Of a stretch of 64,000 nt of DNA, positions 18,317 to 29,900 are shown one piece after another. The position numbers and the translations under genes were made by a program. The DNA is from an uncultured SAR116 cluster alpha proteobacterium (lineage in GTDB: Bacteria; Pseudomonadota; Alphaproteobacteria; Puniceispirillales; Marisalimonadaceae). The stretch is from contig CACMRG010000001.1 in NCBI GenBank assembly GCA_902616005.1, positions 173,704 through 237,703 of the forward strand, read 5' to 3'. Each line of letters opens with the position of its first letter. Position 1 is the stretch's first letter. Under the pieces are notes generated by a model. It was not told the DNA's origin. It did no database searches and was given only the letters and a program-made list of their open reading frames with translations.

Positions 18317-19648
18317 CTATTTAAAATTCATAATATCCGAAGCTCTTATTTTATACAAAGATTTAATATTTTTATACTTTAATGCTTTTGATGCAAATAT
18401 TTTTGCTTTATTATATTGTTTTTGTAAAATTTTTTCTTCAGCTTTTGCGACCATGCTAGCTGATTTATTTCCTAATTTATTAGCAGTCATTCCAATTAAT
18501 TTCCACAGGTATATAGAATTATATTTAATTGGTATAAGTTCTTCTAATATTAATAGTGATCTAGTTAATGATGTTTTATCGTTTACTTCTATTAGTGATT
18601 TAGCAAGTGATAACTTAACATCTGGTGGAGGTAAAATATTAAGATTATTAAATTTTTCTATAGCTTTACTGTAATTTGTTGAAGCTTTGTTATAATTACC
18701 ATCGATAAAAAATAAACTTCCTAACATTTCATTTGTAAATGGATTTTTTGTCTCTTGTTTTTGAAGTTTTAGGGCCTTTGCTATGGAGGCTTTAATATCA
18801 TGTTTTAAATAAAGATATATGGAAGAATAAAAATTTTTATTTTTTTCTTTCAATTTTTTTTTAATTATTTTTAAATTTTGTTTATTTTTTGTATAAGCCA
18901 CTAGCTTGATTTTTAATTTCTGTAAATCTAATTCAAGGTTTTTATAATAAATAACTGTATTAAGTTTATTATCTTTAAAACGAGAAAGACTATTAATTAT
19001 TTCTAATCTATTTTCTGATTTAGGATGTGAAGCATAATAATCATTTTTATTAGAAAAAAGTTTATTTTTTTCTTCAATTTTTTTAAAAAAATTGTTTAAA
19101 CCAATTGAACTTTTTTTTAACTTATTAAGAGCTTTTATTGAAAAAATGTCAGCTTCTAATTCTTGTGTACGGTTATATTTAAATTGTTGTTTATAAAAAA
19201 AATCTGTTCCCACTAATATTGACCCATTTATATTATTGTTTGAGCTTGCTAATGAAGCACCAAGCAAGGCAAAAATACCAATGTTAATTAGATTCGAATT
19301 TTTTTTAGAAAAAATTTTCCTACTTTCTATATGGCCTAGTTTTAAGTGTCCAATTTCATGAGCTATTATTCCTTCTAATTCTTCATACGAATCTAAACTT
19401 TCTAACAAACCCGTATGAATATAAATATAATTATTTCCTGTAACAAAGGCATTCATTGAATCATCAAGCACAATAAAAGGTTTAATTGAAGAACTTTTAA
19501 AATTTTCATTAATTAGAAAATTATTAATTAAATTTTGTAAAAAAAATTCAATTTCTACGTCTCTAACAATTTTTACATTTTTCGCAAAAACATTTGAATT
19601 AAAAAGAATTAGAAGAATTAAACTAAGAAAAAGTTTTATAAAATCAAT
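18317..19648 (-). CDS. periplasmic M48 metallopeptidase with TPR tail (BepA-like)
   Basis: A zinc peptidase of 443 residues if started at 19648. The HExxH motif is H97-E-I-G-H101 and a C-terminal TPR-like helical region begins near residue 250, the layout of BepA, which checks outer-membrane protein assembly. The frame is open upstream of the first standard start (GTG at 19471) and encodes a perfect signal peptide (DFIKLFLSLILLILFNSNVFA) plus the family N-terminal region, so the GTG start would delete real sequence. No ATG/GTG/TTG exists between there and the in-frame stop at 19703-19705. An ATT at 19648-19646 sits 9 nt after GGTGGA and is the best start. The 5' end overlaps the tail of rne. 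Confidence 0.85.
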   Translation of the reverse strand: MDFIKLFLSLILLILFNSNVFAKNVKIVRDVEIEFFLQNLINNFLINENFKSSSIKPFIVLDDSMNAFVTGNNYIYIHTGLLESLDSYEELEGIIAHEIGHLKLGHIESRKIFSKKNSNLINIGIFALLGASLASSNNNINGSILVGTDFFYKQQFKYNRTQELEADIFSIKALNKLKKSSIGLNNFFKKIEEKNKLFSNKNDYYASHPKSENRLEIINSLSRFKDNKLNTVIYYKNLELDLQKLKIKLVAYTKNKQNLKIIKKKLKEKNKNFYSSIYLYLKHDIKASIAKALKLQKQETKNPFTNEMLGSLFFIDGNYNKASTNYSKAIEKFNNLNILPPPDVKLSLAKSLIEVNDKTSLTRSLLILEELIPIKYNSIYLWKLIGMTANKLGNKSASMVAKAEEKILQKQYNKAKIFASKALKYKNIKSLYKIRASDIMNFK

Positions 19649-19649
19649 T

Positions 19650-21671
19650 TTAATTATTCCACCATCCAGTTTTTTTTGTTTTAACTTTGTTTTTTTCAGA
19701 ATCTAAATTAACAACATCAATCTTAGTAGATGATTGTTTTTTTCTACTTTGTGTCTTGGTAGATTTCTTTTGTTCATTATCAAAAATTTGTTCTAGGTTC
19801 GTTTCATTTTCTAACTTCGTATTATTGGAATTACTATTTTGTTTAAAATTCTTACCTTTTGAATTATTTTGTTGCTTAGATGGTTGTGTTTTTTTTCGTC
19901 CTCTTTTAGGTTTATTTTCTATTAAAGATATGTCATTTTTTTCGACTTCAACTGTGTATGTTTCAGTTTCAATATCAATATTATCACGTAATTTTTTTTG
20001 ATTTTTTCTTTTTTTAGGTAATTTATCTTTATTTTGATTTTCTATTTTTAATTCGGAAGTTTTTTTATCTTCATTATTATCAACTTTGAAGTCAGAAATA
20101 GGTAAGTTGTTGTCAACATTAAAGATAATTTTAACATTATTTCTTTTTTCTATATCAAAGATATTTTGTTTTTTATTATTTAAAATATATGTCGACATTT
20201 TTGGGTGTATTGATATTAAGATTTCGTTTAGATGATTATTAATTGAGTTTTCTTCAGCTTCTCTTAAAATTTGCATAGAAGTAACTTCAAATGATTGAAC
20301 ACGTCCAACACCTCCACAAAAATTACAAACATCAGTAGTCGTTTCAGAAACAGATAATCTTAATCTTTGTCTTGACAATTCTAAAAGTCCAAAAGAGCTT
20401 ATTTCGCCAATTTGTATTCTAGCTCTATCCTGTTTAAAGGCTTCTTTTAACTTTCTTTCTATTGTATTTCGATTTTTATGTTCTTCCATATCTATAAAGT
20501 CTATTACGACTAGTCCTGAGAGATCTCTTAATTTTGCTTGTCTAGCAAATTCTTGTGCAGCTTCTAGGTTTGTTTGAAAAGCTGTTTTTTCAATAGATCT
20601 TTCTTTCGTTGCTTTTCCTGAATTTACATCAACAGCAACAAGAGCTTCAGTGTGATTTATGACTAAATATCCACCAGATTTCAAATTAACTATTGGCTTA
20701 AATATATCTGATAGTTGTGTATCAATCCCAAATTTCTGAAAAAGTAAAATATTATTATCATTATATTGTTGAATTTTTTTTGTATGACTTGGCATTAATG
20801 ATTTCATATAGCTTTTACAAGTTTTGAATGCTAGTTCACCTTGAACTAAAATTTCTTCTACATCACTGTTATACATATCACGAACTGCTCGTTTAATTAT
20901 AGAACCTTCGTCATGAACTAAGTTTGGGGCATTAGACTTTACTGTTTTATTTTTTATGTCTTCCCAAATTGAGACAAGATTTTGAAAATCTCTTTTTATT
21001 TCAACCTTTGTTCTTTTACTACCAGCTGTACGAATAATTAATGCCATTCCTTTGTCTAAATTAAGACCTTCTAAAACTTTTTTCAATCTTTGTCGGTCTG
21101 ATGAAGTTGAAATTTTTCTGCTAATACCTCCACCTTTAGGAGTGTTTGGCATTAAAACACAATACCTGCCTGCTAATGATAAATAAGAGGTTAAAGCAGC
21201 ACCTTTATTACCTCTTTCTTCTTTTACAATTTGAACTAGGATAACTTGTCCCTTAGAAATCACCTCTTGGATTTTATAATTTTTATAAAGCTTATTTTTT
21301 ATTTTTTTAAAATCTTTATTTTCTTGTATTTCATCATCAACACTTTCATCGCTACTAACTTGAATTTCCTCTTCTTCATTAACTTCTTTAGAGACTGTTT
21401 CTAATAATTTTGCTCTGTCTTCTACAGGAATACGATAATAATCAGGATGAACTTCACTAAAAGCTAAAAACCCTTGTCTATTTCCGCCATATTCAACAAA
21501 AGCAGCTTGAAGACTTGGTTCAACTCTACTTACTCTTGCTAAATAAACATTACCTCTAAGTTGTTTTTTTCCAATAACTTCATATTCAAAATCTTCTATA
21601 GTATCATTTTGAATAGATGCAATTCTAGTTTCTTGGTCGTTACTTGCATCAATTAATATTCTCTTTGTCAT
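19650..21671 (-). CDS. rne: ribonuclease E/G
   Basis: A 673-residue RNase E/G, the main endonuclease of mRNA decay and rRNA processing. The S1 domain (from about residue 35) is split by a long acidic insert, and the catalytic region has VAVDVNSGKAT and VIDFIDMEEHKNRNT. The Zn-link is CNFCGGVG. The C-terminal 180 or so residues are Lys/Asn-rich and disordered, suited to RNA and degradosome binding. I chose the ATG at 21671 over the one at 21683: GGAG lies 6 nt before it and homology starts MTKRILIDAS. It heads the operon down to aat. Confidence 0.95.
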   Translation of the reverse strand: MTKRILIDASNDQETRIASIQNDTIEDFEYEVIGKKQLRGNVYLARVSRVEPSLQAAFVEYGGNRQGFLAFSEVHPDYYRIPVEDRAKLLETVSKEVNEEEEIQVSSDESVDDEIQENKDFKKIKNKLYKNYKIQEVISKGQVILVQIVKEERGNKGAALTSYLSLAGRYCVLMPNTPKGGGISRKISTSSDRQRLKKVLEGLNLDKGMALIIRTAGSKRTKVEIKRDFQNLVSIWEDIKNKTVKSNAPNLVHDEGSIIKRAVRDMYNSDVEEILVQGELAFKTCKSYMKSLMPSHTKKIQQYNDNNILLFQKFGIDTQLSDIFKPIVNLKSGGYLVINHTEALVAVDVNSGKATKERSIEKTAFQTNLEAAQEFARQAKLRDLSGLVVIDFIDMEEHKNRNTIERKLKEAFKQDRARIQIGEISSFGLLELSRQRLRLSVSETTTDVCNFCGGVGRVQSFEVTSMQILREAEENSINNHLNEILISIHPKMSTYILNNKKQNIFDIEKRNNVKIIFNVDNNLPISDFKVDNNEDKKTSELKIENQNKDKLPKKRKNQKKLRDNIDIETETYTVEVEKNDISLIENKPKRGRKKTQPSKQQNNSKGKNFKQNSNSNNTKLENETNLEQIFDNEQKKSTKTQSRKKQSSTKIDVVNLDSEKNKVKTKKTGWWNN

Positions 21672-21962
21672 TAAAATCTCCATATGTAGGATGACAGATA
21701 GAATAATATGTATTTAAAAACCTAAAAATTTGGATTTTTTTAATATGATTATGTACTTTATTTTTAAATAAATTTGAGTTTTTTTTGAGACTCATTGTTT
21801 ATAATTTTACTGTGTATTATTTATTCTAGCTATCTTTTTATAATTAATTCGTGTAATTCAATTTTTTAACAGTATATTATTAAATTTTTCTTATCAAGTA
21901 ACTTATTAATAAGCTGTTACAATTTTGAAAGATTTAATAACTATAAAGTTATAGATTTAATT

Positions 21963-22814
21963 ATGATTTATAAATTTCTTAAAAAATTTTTCTTATCATT
22001 AGTTTTGATTTTATTTTCTTGTTCTTACAATGAAATGAGCACTATTAAAAATTTTAAATTTGATAAATCAAATGAATTAATACTTTATACAGAGAAAAAA
22101 TTAGAGAGTGAGTTTAGAAAAGAAAAAGAAAAAATAAAAAAAAATTATATAGTCGTAATTGATCCTGGGCATGGTGGCAAGGACCCAGGTGCAATAGGTG
22201 TTAATGGGACTTTTGAAAAAGACATTAATCTTTCATTTGCAAAAATTATAAAGGCGGTTTTATCTTCTAATAAAATTAAAGTTAAACTTACTAGAACAGA
22301 TGATCGATATCTTTTTTTAAGAGAAAGAATAAATTTTGCAGAAAAATTAAAAGCAGATCTATTTATCTCAATTCATGCTGATGGTTCTCAAAATAGAAAA
22401 GCAAGTGGATTTTCAATTTTTAGTCTTTCTAATAAAGCTTCTGATAAAGAAGCTAATCAGCTTGCACAAAGAGAAAACAAATCAGACTTTATTGGAGGTC
22501 TTAAGATTCGGCACTCTGATCCGTTGATTAAAGATAATCTCATAAAGATTTTTCAAAGACAAACAATGAACGAGAGTTCGAAAATAGCAAATATTGTTAT
22601 TAACAATATAAAAAAACTTTCAATCAAAAATAGAGGTCACAGAAATGCAGGATTTGTTGTATTAAAATCTTTAACAACCCCGTCAATTTTGGTTGAATTA
22701 GGTTTTATAACTAATAAAAAAGAAGAGAAATTATTAAATAATAAAAGATATCTTACAAAAATCTCTAAAATAATTTCATTGTCAATATTTAATTATTTTA
22801 ATCAAATAAGTTAA
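21963..22814 (+). CDS. N-acetylmuramoyl-L-alanine amidase, lipoprotein
   Basis: A 283-residue amidase_3 (AmiC-like) zinc enzyme that cuts the bond between MurNAc and the stem peptide during cell separation. The N-terminus has a lipobox (LILFSC, Cys about residue 20), so it is probably a lipoprotein. Catalytic motifs: VVIDPGHGGKDPGA, SIHADGS and the late ILVELGFITN glutamate. The AMIN domain of E. coli AmiC is missing; only a short linker precedes the catalytic domain. PBP1A follows 46 nt downstream. The 291 nt between it and rne contain no gene that I can see. Confidence 0.92.
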   Translation: MIYKFLKKFFLSLVLILFSCSYNEMSTIKNFKFDKSNELILYTEKKLESEFRKEKEKIKKNYIVVIDPGHGGKDPGAIGVNGTFEKDINLSFAKIIKAVLSSNKIKVKLTRTDDRYLFLRERINFAEKLKADLFISIHADGSQNRKASGFSIFSLSNKASDKEANQLAQRENKSDFIGGLKIRHSDPLIKDNLIKIFQRQTMNESSKIANIVINNIKKLSIKNRGHRNAGFVVLKSLTTPSILVELGFITNKKEEKLLNNKRYLTKISKIISLSIFNYFNQIS

Positions 22815-22860
22815 AATTTATGTCAAATTATGGTCTCAATTCTTATATATTAGTATTAAT

Positions 22861-25275
22861 ATGAAAATATTTACGTTTATATTTACATCAGTTTTTTTTA
22901 TGTCAATTCTTTTTATGGGAGCTTTTTTTTACATTTTATGGCATTTTGGAAAAGATTTACCTGATTATAGACAGCTTTCTAAGTATGAACCGTCAGTTGT
23001 AAGTAGAGTCCATGCAGGTAATGGAGCTCTACTTACAGAATATTCTATAGAAAGAAGAGTATTTGTTCCAATAGATGTAATTCCAAAGCATATTATTTCA
23101 GCTTTTTTATCCGCTGAGGACAAAGATTTTTATGATCATATTGGAATTGATATACAGGCAATAACAAGAGCTTTAATTACAAATTTTAAAAATTACGGAA
23201 AAGGAAAAAGATTAGTTGGTGCATCTACTATAACTCAACAAGTAGCAAAAAACTTTCTGTTAACCTCAGAAGTCACATTTGAAAGAAAAATAAAAGAAGC
23301 TATTTTAGCAATAAGGATTGAAAGAGCTTTTACAAAAAAAGAAATTTTAGAATTGTATCTTAATGAAATCTATTTAGGAAATAACTCATATGGTATTGCT
23401 GCTGCTTCCCTAAATTATTTTGATAAAAGTCTAGATGATTTGACAGTTGATGAGGCAGCTTTTCTAGCAACTTTGCCAAAAGCTCCAAGTAAATATAACC
23501 CTAAAACAAATTATAAAAGAGTATTTGACAGAAGAAACTGGGTACTTAATCAAATGTATAAAAATGGCTATCTTTCGAAAAGTGAAAAAAACAAATTAAG
23601 AAATAGAGAAATAAGTCTAACAAAATCATCAGGTTTAGATGACACCTCTGCCCCATATTTCGCTGAGGAGGTAAGAAGAAAATTGTTAAAAAACTTTGGT
23701 TATGATGCACTTTATGAAGGTGGTTTGTCGATCAGAACAACCTTAAATCCAAAACTCCAAAAATTTGCTGATAAAGCTTTATTTAATGGTTTAGAGAATT
23801 TAGATAAAAGACAAGGATGGCGAGGAGCAATTCACAACATCAATTTAAGAAAAGTAAGTAATGACGGAATAAAAAATATTATCTATAAATTTGAGGCTGG
23901 TCTTCCTAAAAATAGAATCGTTTCTGTAGTAAAAAAAATTAAAAATGATAAGATTTTTCTTCAAACTTTAGATGGTCAAATAGAACTTAAATTTAAAAGC
24001 AAACCTTGGTTAAGAAAACAAATAATTTATAAAGATAAAGATAATAAAAATCAGATAGGATATGGAAAAAAATTTAAATATTTTAATGAATTTTTGAAAG
24101 AAGGGGATGTAATTCTTTTAAAAAAACGAGATAAAATTTATTCAATTTCTCAAATACCTAAAGTTAATGGAGCTATCGTTGTTATAAATCCAAATACTGG
24201 TCGAATTTTGGCAATGACTGGAGGATATCAATTTACTAAAAGTGAATTTAACAGAGCTACGCAAGCTCTAAGACAGCCTGGGTCAGCGTTCAAACCATTT
24301 GTATACCTTGCTGCATTAGATCAAAAAATTAAGCCAACTGATATAATTTTGGATGCTCCTTTATCTTATGATCAAGGTGTTGGTTTACCAAAGTGGAAGC
24401 CAGCAAATTATACTAAAAAGTTTTATGGGCCTAGTCCGGTAAGATTAGGAATTGAAAAATCTAGAAATTTAATGACTGCTAGATTGGCTTTATTAGTAGA
24501 TATGGAAAATATAAAAAAATATGGAAAAAGTTTTGGCATTTACGATAACTTACCTAAATTATTGTCCATGTCACTCGGAGCAGGTGAAACTACTTTGATG
24601 AGATTAACAACTGCTTATGCCATGATTGTGAACGGAGGTAAAAAAATCAAACCTATCATGATAGATAGAGTTCAAGATAGAAGGGGAAAAACAATTTTTA
24701 GGAGTGATTTAAGAAAATGTGAAAATTGTAAATTAGATAATTATCATGATTTAACTAACATACCAAAGTTAGTTGACGAAAGAGAACAAGTAACAGATCC
24801 TGGTTCAGCCTATCAAATGGTGTCGATGTTGCGTGGAGCTGTAACTAGAGGAACTGGAAAATTAATAAATAAGTTAAATAAAACTTTGGCTGGAAAAACT
24901 GGTACTACAAATTCAAATCAAGATGCTTGGTTTGTTGGGTTTTCTAGCGATTTAGCAGTAGGTGTTTTTGTAGGTTTTGATAATCCAGCTTCACTTGGAA
25001 AAAGAGAAACTGGAAGTTCCGTTGCAGCACCAATATTTAGAGACTTTATGAGTCAAGCTTTACGTAATAAACCTGATATACCATTTAGAAGACCTCCTGG
25101 AATTAAACTTATAAAAGTACACCCCAAAACAGGGCTTTTGTCAAAAAGTAACAGTAGAGATTATATTATAGAAGCTTTTAAGCCAGGGCAACTTCCAAAT
25201 AAAACTTCAGAATTTGACATTATTGACAAGCTAAAAGAAAAGGATATTGTTAATTCTCTTTCTCCACTATATTAA
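22861..25275 (+). CDS. mrcA: penicillin-binding protein 1A
   Basis: An 804-residue bifunctional peptidoglycan synthase (class A PBP). It has an N-terminal membrane anchor (residues 5-30). The glycosyltransferase domain carries SAEDKDFYDHIGID and STITQQVAKNFLL. The OB-like linker domain typical of PBP1A follows. The transpeptidase domain has the SxxK motif in GSAFKPF, the SxN motif in KSRNLMT and KTG in AGKTGTTN. An amidase gene precedes it and prfB follows 5 nt downstream, a common alphaproteobacterial order. Confidence 0.96.
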   Translation: MKIFTFIFTSVFFMSILFMGAFFYILWHFGKDLPDYRQLSKYEPSVVSRVHAGNGALLTEYSIERRVFVPIDVIPKHIISAFLSAEDKDFYDHIGIDIQAITRALITNFKNYGKGKRLVGASTITQQVAKNFLLTSEVTFERKIKEAILAIRIERAFTKKEILELYLNEIYLGNNSYGIAAASLNYFDKSLDDLTVDEAAFLATLPKAPSKYNPKTNYKRVFDRRNWVLNQMYKNGYLSKSEKNKLRNREISLTKSSGLDDTSAPYFAEEVRRKLLKNFGYDALYEGGLSIRTTLNPKLQKFADKALFNGLENLDKRQGWRGAIHNINLRKVSNDGIKNIIYKFEAGLPKNRIVSVVKKIKNDKIFLQTLDGQIELKFKSKPWLRKQIIYKDKDNKNQIGYGKKFKYFNEFLKEGDVILLKKRDKIYSISQIPKVNGAIVVINPNTGRILAMTGGYQFTKSEFNRATQALRQPGSAFKPFVYLAALDQKIKPTDIILDAPLSYDQGVGLPKWKPANYTKKFYGPSPVRLGIEKSRNLMTARLALLVDMENIKKYGKSFGIYDNLPKLLSMSLGAGETTLMRLTTAYAMIVNGGKKIKPIMIDRVQDRRGKTIFRSDLRKCENCKLDNYHDLTNIPKLVDEREQVTDPGSAYQMVSMLRGAVTRGTGKLINKLNKTLAGKTGTTNSNQDAWFVGFSSDLAVGVFVGFDNPASLGKRETGSSVAAPIFRDFMSQALRNKPDIPFRRPPGIKLIKVHPKTGLLSKSNSRDYIIEAFKPGQLPNKTSEFDIIDKLKEKDIVNSLSPLY

Positions 25276-25280
25276 TAATT

Positions 25281-26375
25281 ATGCCCTTAGAGATAACGGA
25301 AAAAATCAAAATTCTAAATCAGGAAATACGCCATTTAAAGAATAATATTGATTGGGAAAGATCTAATTCAGAGTTAAAAAGTTTGATTAAAACATCTGAA
25401 AAAGATGGTTTTTGGGACGATCCTAAAAATGCTCAAAATATTATGAAAAAAATAAAATTAAAAAAAAATATGATTAATTTAATAAATAAAATTAATCAAG
25501 ATTATCTTGATCTAAAGGATTTGATTGAATTGGCCGAAAATGAAAATGATAATGATTTAATTAAGGAATTAAATAATGCACTAGATGATTTAATTATAAA
25601 ATCTAGAAAGCATAAAATTGAGACAATGTTTTCTGAAAAAAATGATTTTTCAAACTGTTTTCTAGAAATACATGCTGGTGCAGGAGGAACAGAAGCACAA
25701 GATTGGGCTCTTATGTTACAAAGAATGTATTTTAGGTGGGCTGAAAAAAAAGGCTTCAAAGTTAAAATTATTGAGGAAAGCCCCGGTGATGAAGCAGGCA
25801 TTAAGTCAAGTACTTTAATGTTTTTAGGTGATTATGCAAATGGTTGGACACGAACAGAGACAGGTGTACATCGTTTAGTAAGGATTTCTCCATTTGATTC
25901 ATCATCAAGAAGACACACTAGTTTTGCATCAATTTGGGTTTATCCTGAAAGTAGCGAAGAGATTGATATAATGATTGATGATAAAGATCTCAAAATTGAT
26001 ACTTACAGAGCATCCGGTGCAGGAGGTCAGCATGTAAATAAAACTGATTCGGCAATCAGAATTACTCACTTGCCAACAAAAGTAATCGTTCAATGTCAAA
26101 GTGATAGATCACAACATAGAAATAAAGCTCAAGCACTAAGCATGCTTAAAGCAAAATTGTATGAATTAGAATTAAAGAAACGAGAAGAAGAAAATGAATT
26201 ATTATTGTCATCAAAAAATGAAATAGGCTGGGGAAGCCAAATTAGATCTTATGTATTACATCCATATAATTTAGTTAAAGATTTAAGAACGAATGTAGAA
26301 ACTGGCAACACTGTTGGAGTTTTAGATGGTGAACTCGATCAATTTATAAATGAAGCTCTTGCTAAAAATTTATAG
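25281..26375 (+). CDS. prfB: peptide chain release factor 2
   Basis: A 364-residue RF2 that ends translation at UGA and UAA. The stop-recognition tripeptide is S203-P-F205 and the catalytic loop is G248-G-Q250. The reading frame is continuous, so the programmed +1 frameshift that controls RF2 in E. coli is absent here. It begins 5 nt after mrcA. Its stop overlaps the convergent peroxiredoxin gene by 6 nt. Confidence 0.97.
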   Translation: MPLEITEKIKILNQEIRHLKNNIDWERSNSELKSLIKTSEKDGFWDDPKNAQNIMKKIKLKKNMINLINKINQDYLDLKDLIELAENENDNDLIKELNNALDDLIIKSRKHKIETMFSEKNDFSNCFLEIHAGAGGTEAQDWALMLQRMYFRWAEKKGFKVKIIEESPGDEAGIKSSTLMFLGDYANGWTRTETGVHRLVRISPFDSSSRRHTSFASIWVYPESSEEIDIMIDDKDLKIDTYRASGAGGQHVNKTDSAIRITHLPTKVIVQCQSDRSQHRNKAQALSMLKAKLYELELKKREEENELLLSSKNEIGWGSQIRSYVLHPYNLVKDLRTNVETGNTVGVLDGELDQFINEALAKNL

Positions 26376-26828
26376 TTTTTTAACGACTTCTAAAACTTCT
26401 TCTGCATGTCCTGGAATTTTTACTTTGTGCCAAACATGTTGGATTTTTCCTACAGAATCAATCAAAAAAGTAGATCTTTGAATTCCCATATATTTTTTAC
26501 CATACATAGATTTTTCTACCCAAACACCAAATTTAGAACAAATCTTGATATCAACGTCTGATCCTAATATACATTTAAGATCATATTTTGATTTAAATTT
26601 CTTTTGTTTTTCAACTGTATCTTTTGAAATACCAATAACAATAGTGTTTAGACGATCAAAATCGTTTATTAAGTTACTGAATGAAATAGATTCTTTCGTA
26701 CATCCACTGGTATCAGCTCTAGGAAAAAAAAATAAAACCATATTTTTACCAATATGATCTTTAGAATAGAATTTACCTTGATCCGTATCTAATTCAAAAG
26801 CTTCAATTTTGTCATTAATATTTGTCAT
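26370..26828 (-). CDS. bcp: peroxiredoxin, BCP/PrxQ type
   Basis: A 152-residue thioredoxin-dependent peroxidase. The peroxidatic Cys lies in DTSGCTKES, following the FFPRAD segment. The usual BCP resolving Cys five residues later is replaced (TKESISF), but other cysteines occur later (KCILGSDVDIKIC), so resolution must use one of these or an external thiol. A cytosolic protein of normal length. Confidence 0.9.
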   Translation of the reverse strand: MTNINDKIEAFELDTDQGKFYSKDHIGKNMVLFFFPRADTSGCTKESISFSNLINDFDRLNTIVIGISKDTVEKQKKFKSKYDLKCILGSDVDIKICSKFGVWVEKSMYGKKYMGIQRSTFLIDSVGKIQHVWHKVKIPGHAEEVLEVVKKL

Positions 26829-26919
26829 GAAATAACCTTATTTATATAGTTTTACATAATTCAATTAATATTATATTTAATGATCATGTCAAACTTAAAA
26901 ATTATTTTCATGAGTAACA

Positions 26920-29900
26920 ATGATTAAAAAGTTTTTAATATACACACTTTTATCTTTTGCTTTTTTTTTAGGAGGCACTTTTTCTATTTATTTTTTTAAA
27001 GTTTATTTTTTAAATGAACCAATAATAATTGATAATTATTTTTCAGAGAATAAGAAAAAAGTAACGGCTTTTTTAGCAAATAAAATTGATGTAAATGAAA
27101 ATCAAATCTTAATTGATGACGTAGGCTTAGAAATTAGTAATTTGAACAACTTTTTAAGTATTAATATTTCTAATTTAAAGTTAATGAATGAAATTAATGA
27201 AACAATCCTCAAAAGCAATAAAATAAATTTTAAATTAAGTTTATATGATTTGATTGTAGGATTAACAAATAATAATCATCTCTTTTTAAAAAATGCTTTT
27301 GTTGATAAAATTGAGTTTGAATTTTTGAAAAATAAAAATTTTAAAAATATCAATAATACTTTATTAAATTTTCTAAGAAAAGTTGATCATAATAAAACAA
27401 ACTTTTTAAGTAGTTTAAAAATAAACCAATTAAATTTTAAATTAATAGATACTATCTCAATATTAAAAAATAATTTGTTATTTGAATGTAATGATTTTAA
27501 TTTTGATATTTTAAATGATAAAGACAAATTTTTACTAAAATGTGTTGAAAAAGAAACTAATTCAGGAGTAATTATAGAAAGCTTTAATTATGATGAAAAT
27601 GAAATTTTTATAGATGGATATTTTGACACTTTTAACATAACCCTATTAGATTTTAGAGAGTATTTTAATAAGTTTAATTTTGATGGTGAATTAAATTCGT
27701 ATTTTAAAATCAATTTTAATTCAAATTTAAAAATTGAAAAAATTGATTTTAAAATTTTAGAAAATTCTAAATTAATTGATAAAGCTAGTGGAAGATACAA
27801 TCAATTCAATTTAATTGGTTTAGGATCTTTTAATTTCGAAAAAAAAACATTATTTGTTAAAGATTTAAAAGTAAATAATTACAATTTCGATGGATATGTT
27901 GTAAACGATGACTTAAATTTAACTTCAAATCTTGAAATATCTTTTGATAAAAATAAATTCAACCATGATGATACTTACCTATATAAAATTTTAACTAAAG
28001 AAGTGTTTTTAAAAAATAAACTTTTTTTAAATTTATATGATAACTTTTCATTAAAAAAATTAAAATCTCAAATATCAGTTTATTCGACTTTTAATATTAA
28101 AAACCAAGAGTTTGAAAATATTTCTTTTAAGTCTAAAGGTTATTATTCATCATCTATTATTGATCAAAAAATTGATGATTTCTTGCATTTTAATACAAGT
28201 TTGAATGGATTTTTTGAATTAAAATACAATAACAATGAGTTGGATTTAAATGTCACGGGCAAGTTTGAAGACGTTAAAATTATGTTTATTAAATTTGGTG
28301 AGGTTTATGATTTAAGTGAAGTTGATTATTCAATAAAATACAAAAATAATAAATTAACTATAAATAAATTTAATTTGATTGATGAAGAAAATACTGTCAT
28401 GGGGATTAAATCTATCCTTTTAATTAAAAATCAAAAATTTAACATTATAGATTTAAAAATGAATATATTTGATATACCAGCAAAGTATTTTGCACATTTT
28501 TATTCGAAGAAAATTAAAAAAGATAAATTATCTTTTACAATTGAAACAGGTAAGATTATTAATAGCAAAATCTATATTTCAAATGAAATAAATCCCTATG
28601 AAATTACAAATAAAAATAGAGAAATACTTGATTTAAATTTTAAGAATTTGAAACTTAATAATTATTCAATAAAGTTTAAAAATTTAAATTTAACAAAAAA
28701 AAATAATCAAGTTTTTATCGGTAATTCAAATCTTTTAATTAAAAAAATACCAATTAATACAAGTTTTGAAGTTAATGAAAAAGGTTCGATCAGAGCTTTT
28801 GGAACAATAAATTTCAATAAAGATTTAAAATCTTTGATCAATAAAAAAACAGAATTTAACATTGATATTTCTAAATTATTAAAATTTGAAACTAAAGGTA
28901 ATTTAAATGATAAAAATTTTGATGTTAAAGTAAGATCTACATTACAAAATTCATCTTTTTTTCATAAAGTATTAAATTTAAATGCAAATAATATAAAAAA
29001 AGGATTTGTTGATTTAAACCTTGTTTTTAAAGATGGTAAATTAAAAAAAATTAGTAATCTTTTAATAAATTATGATAACAATGAATTTAAGTCTGACTTT
29101 GATTTTAAACAAGATAATCTACTTAAAATTTCAAATATATATTCAAAAAATTTTAAGGCTAAATCAATTTTAATTCAAAAAGAAAACAACAAATTAAAAA
29201 TTAAAATTGATGGGCAATTAGTTGACATATCACATTTAGCTAATGATCTTATTAATGACAAAAAATTAAATAATGTAGATATTAATTTTGATATTGTCTC
29301 AAATAAAATTATTTTAAATGATAAATTTTCATTATCTGGAAATTTAAGTGGTACTTATAAAAATAGTGTATTTGAATCTTTAGCTAAAGGTAAAATTATC
29401 TTAGGGTCAAACACATTGTTAGATGCTGGTCAATTAAATATTTTGGTTGAAAATGGAAAATATTTTATTAATGGAAGGGGCTCGTTGAATAGTGGTAAAA
29501 CCAAAGTTAAAATTAAATCATCATACAATGGATTACCTATTGTCACTTTTAACACTCAAGAAGGTGGTAAATTACTCTCAGCTCTGGGTTTTACAAATAA
29601 AATTAAAAGTGGTGAAGTTAAACTTAAAGTAAATTTTCTTAATAAAAATTTAACTAAGTACCAAGGGTACATTAATGCAAAAAAATTTAGAGTTATAAAT
29701 GCGCCAAAAATTGTTAAATCTTTATCTGCATTAAGTTTCTCAGGTATTAACTCACTTTTTGTAGGTGAAGGTGTTGGGTTTGCAGTTGGAGACGCCAAAT
29801 TTGAAAAAATTGGTGGTAAATTAAAATTTGAGAAAATTCTAATTAATAATGAAACTTTATCAATTTATCTGGAGGGTAATTATGATTTAGATAATGAAAC

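Noticed and set aside
25281..26375. Programmed +1 frameshift in prfB
   Set aside because: The frame is continuous from the ATG and contains no internal in-frame UGA, so this RF2 is not autoregulated in that way.
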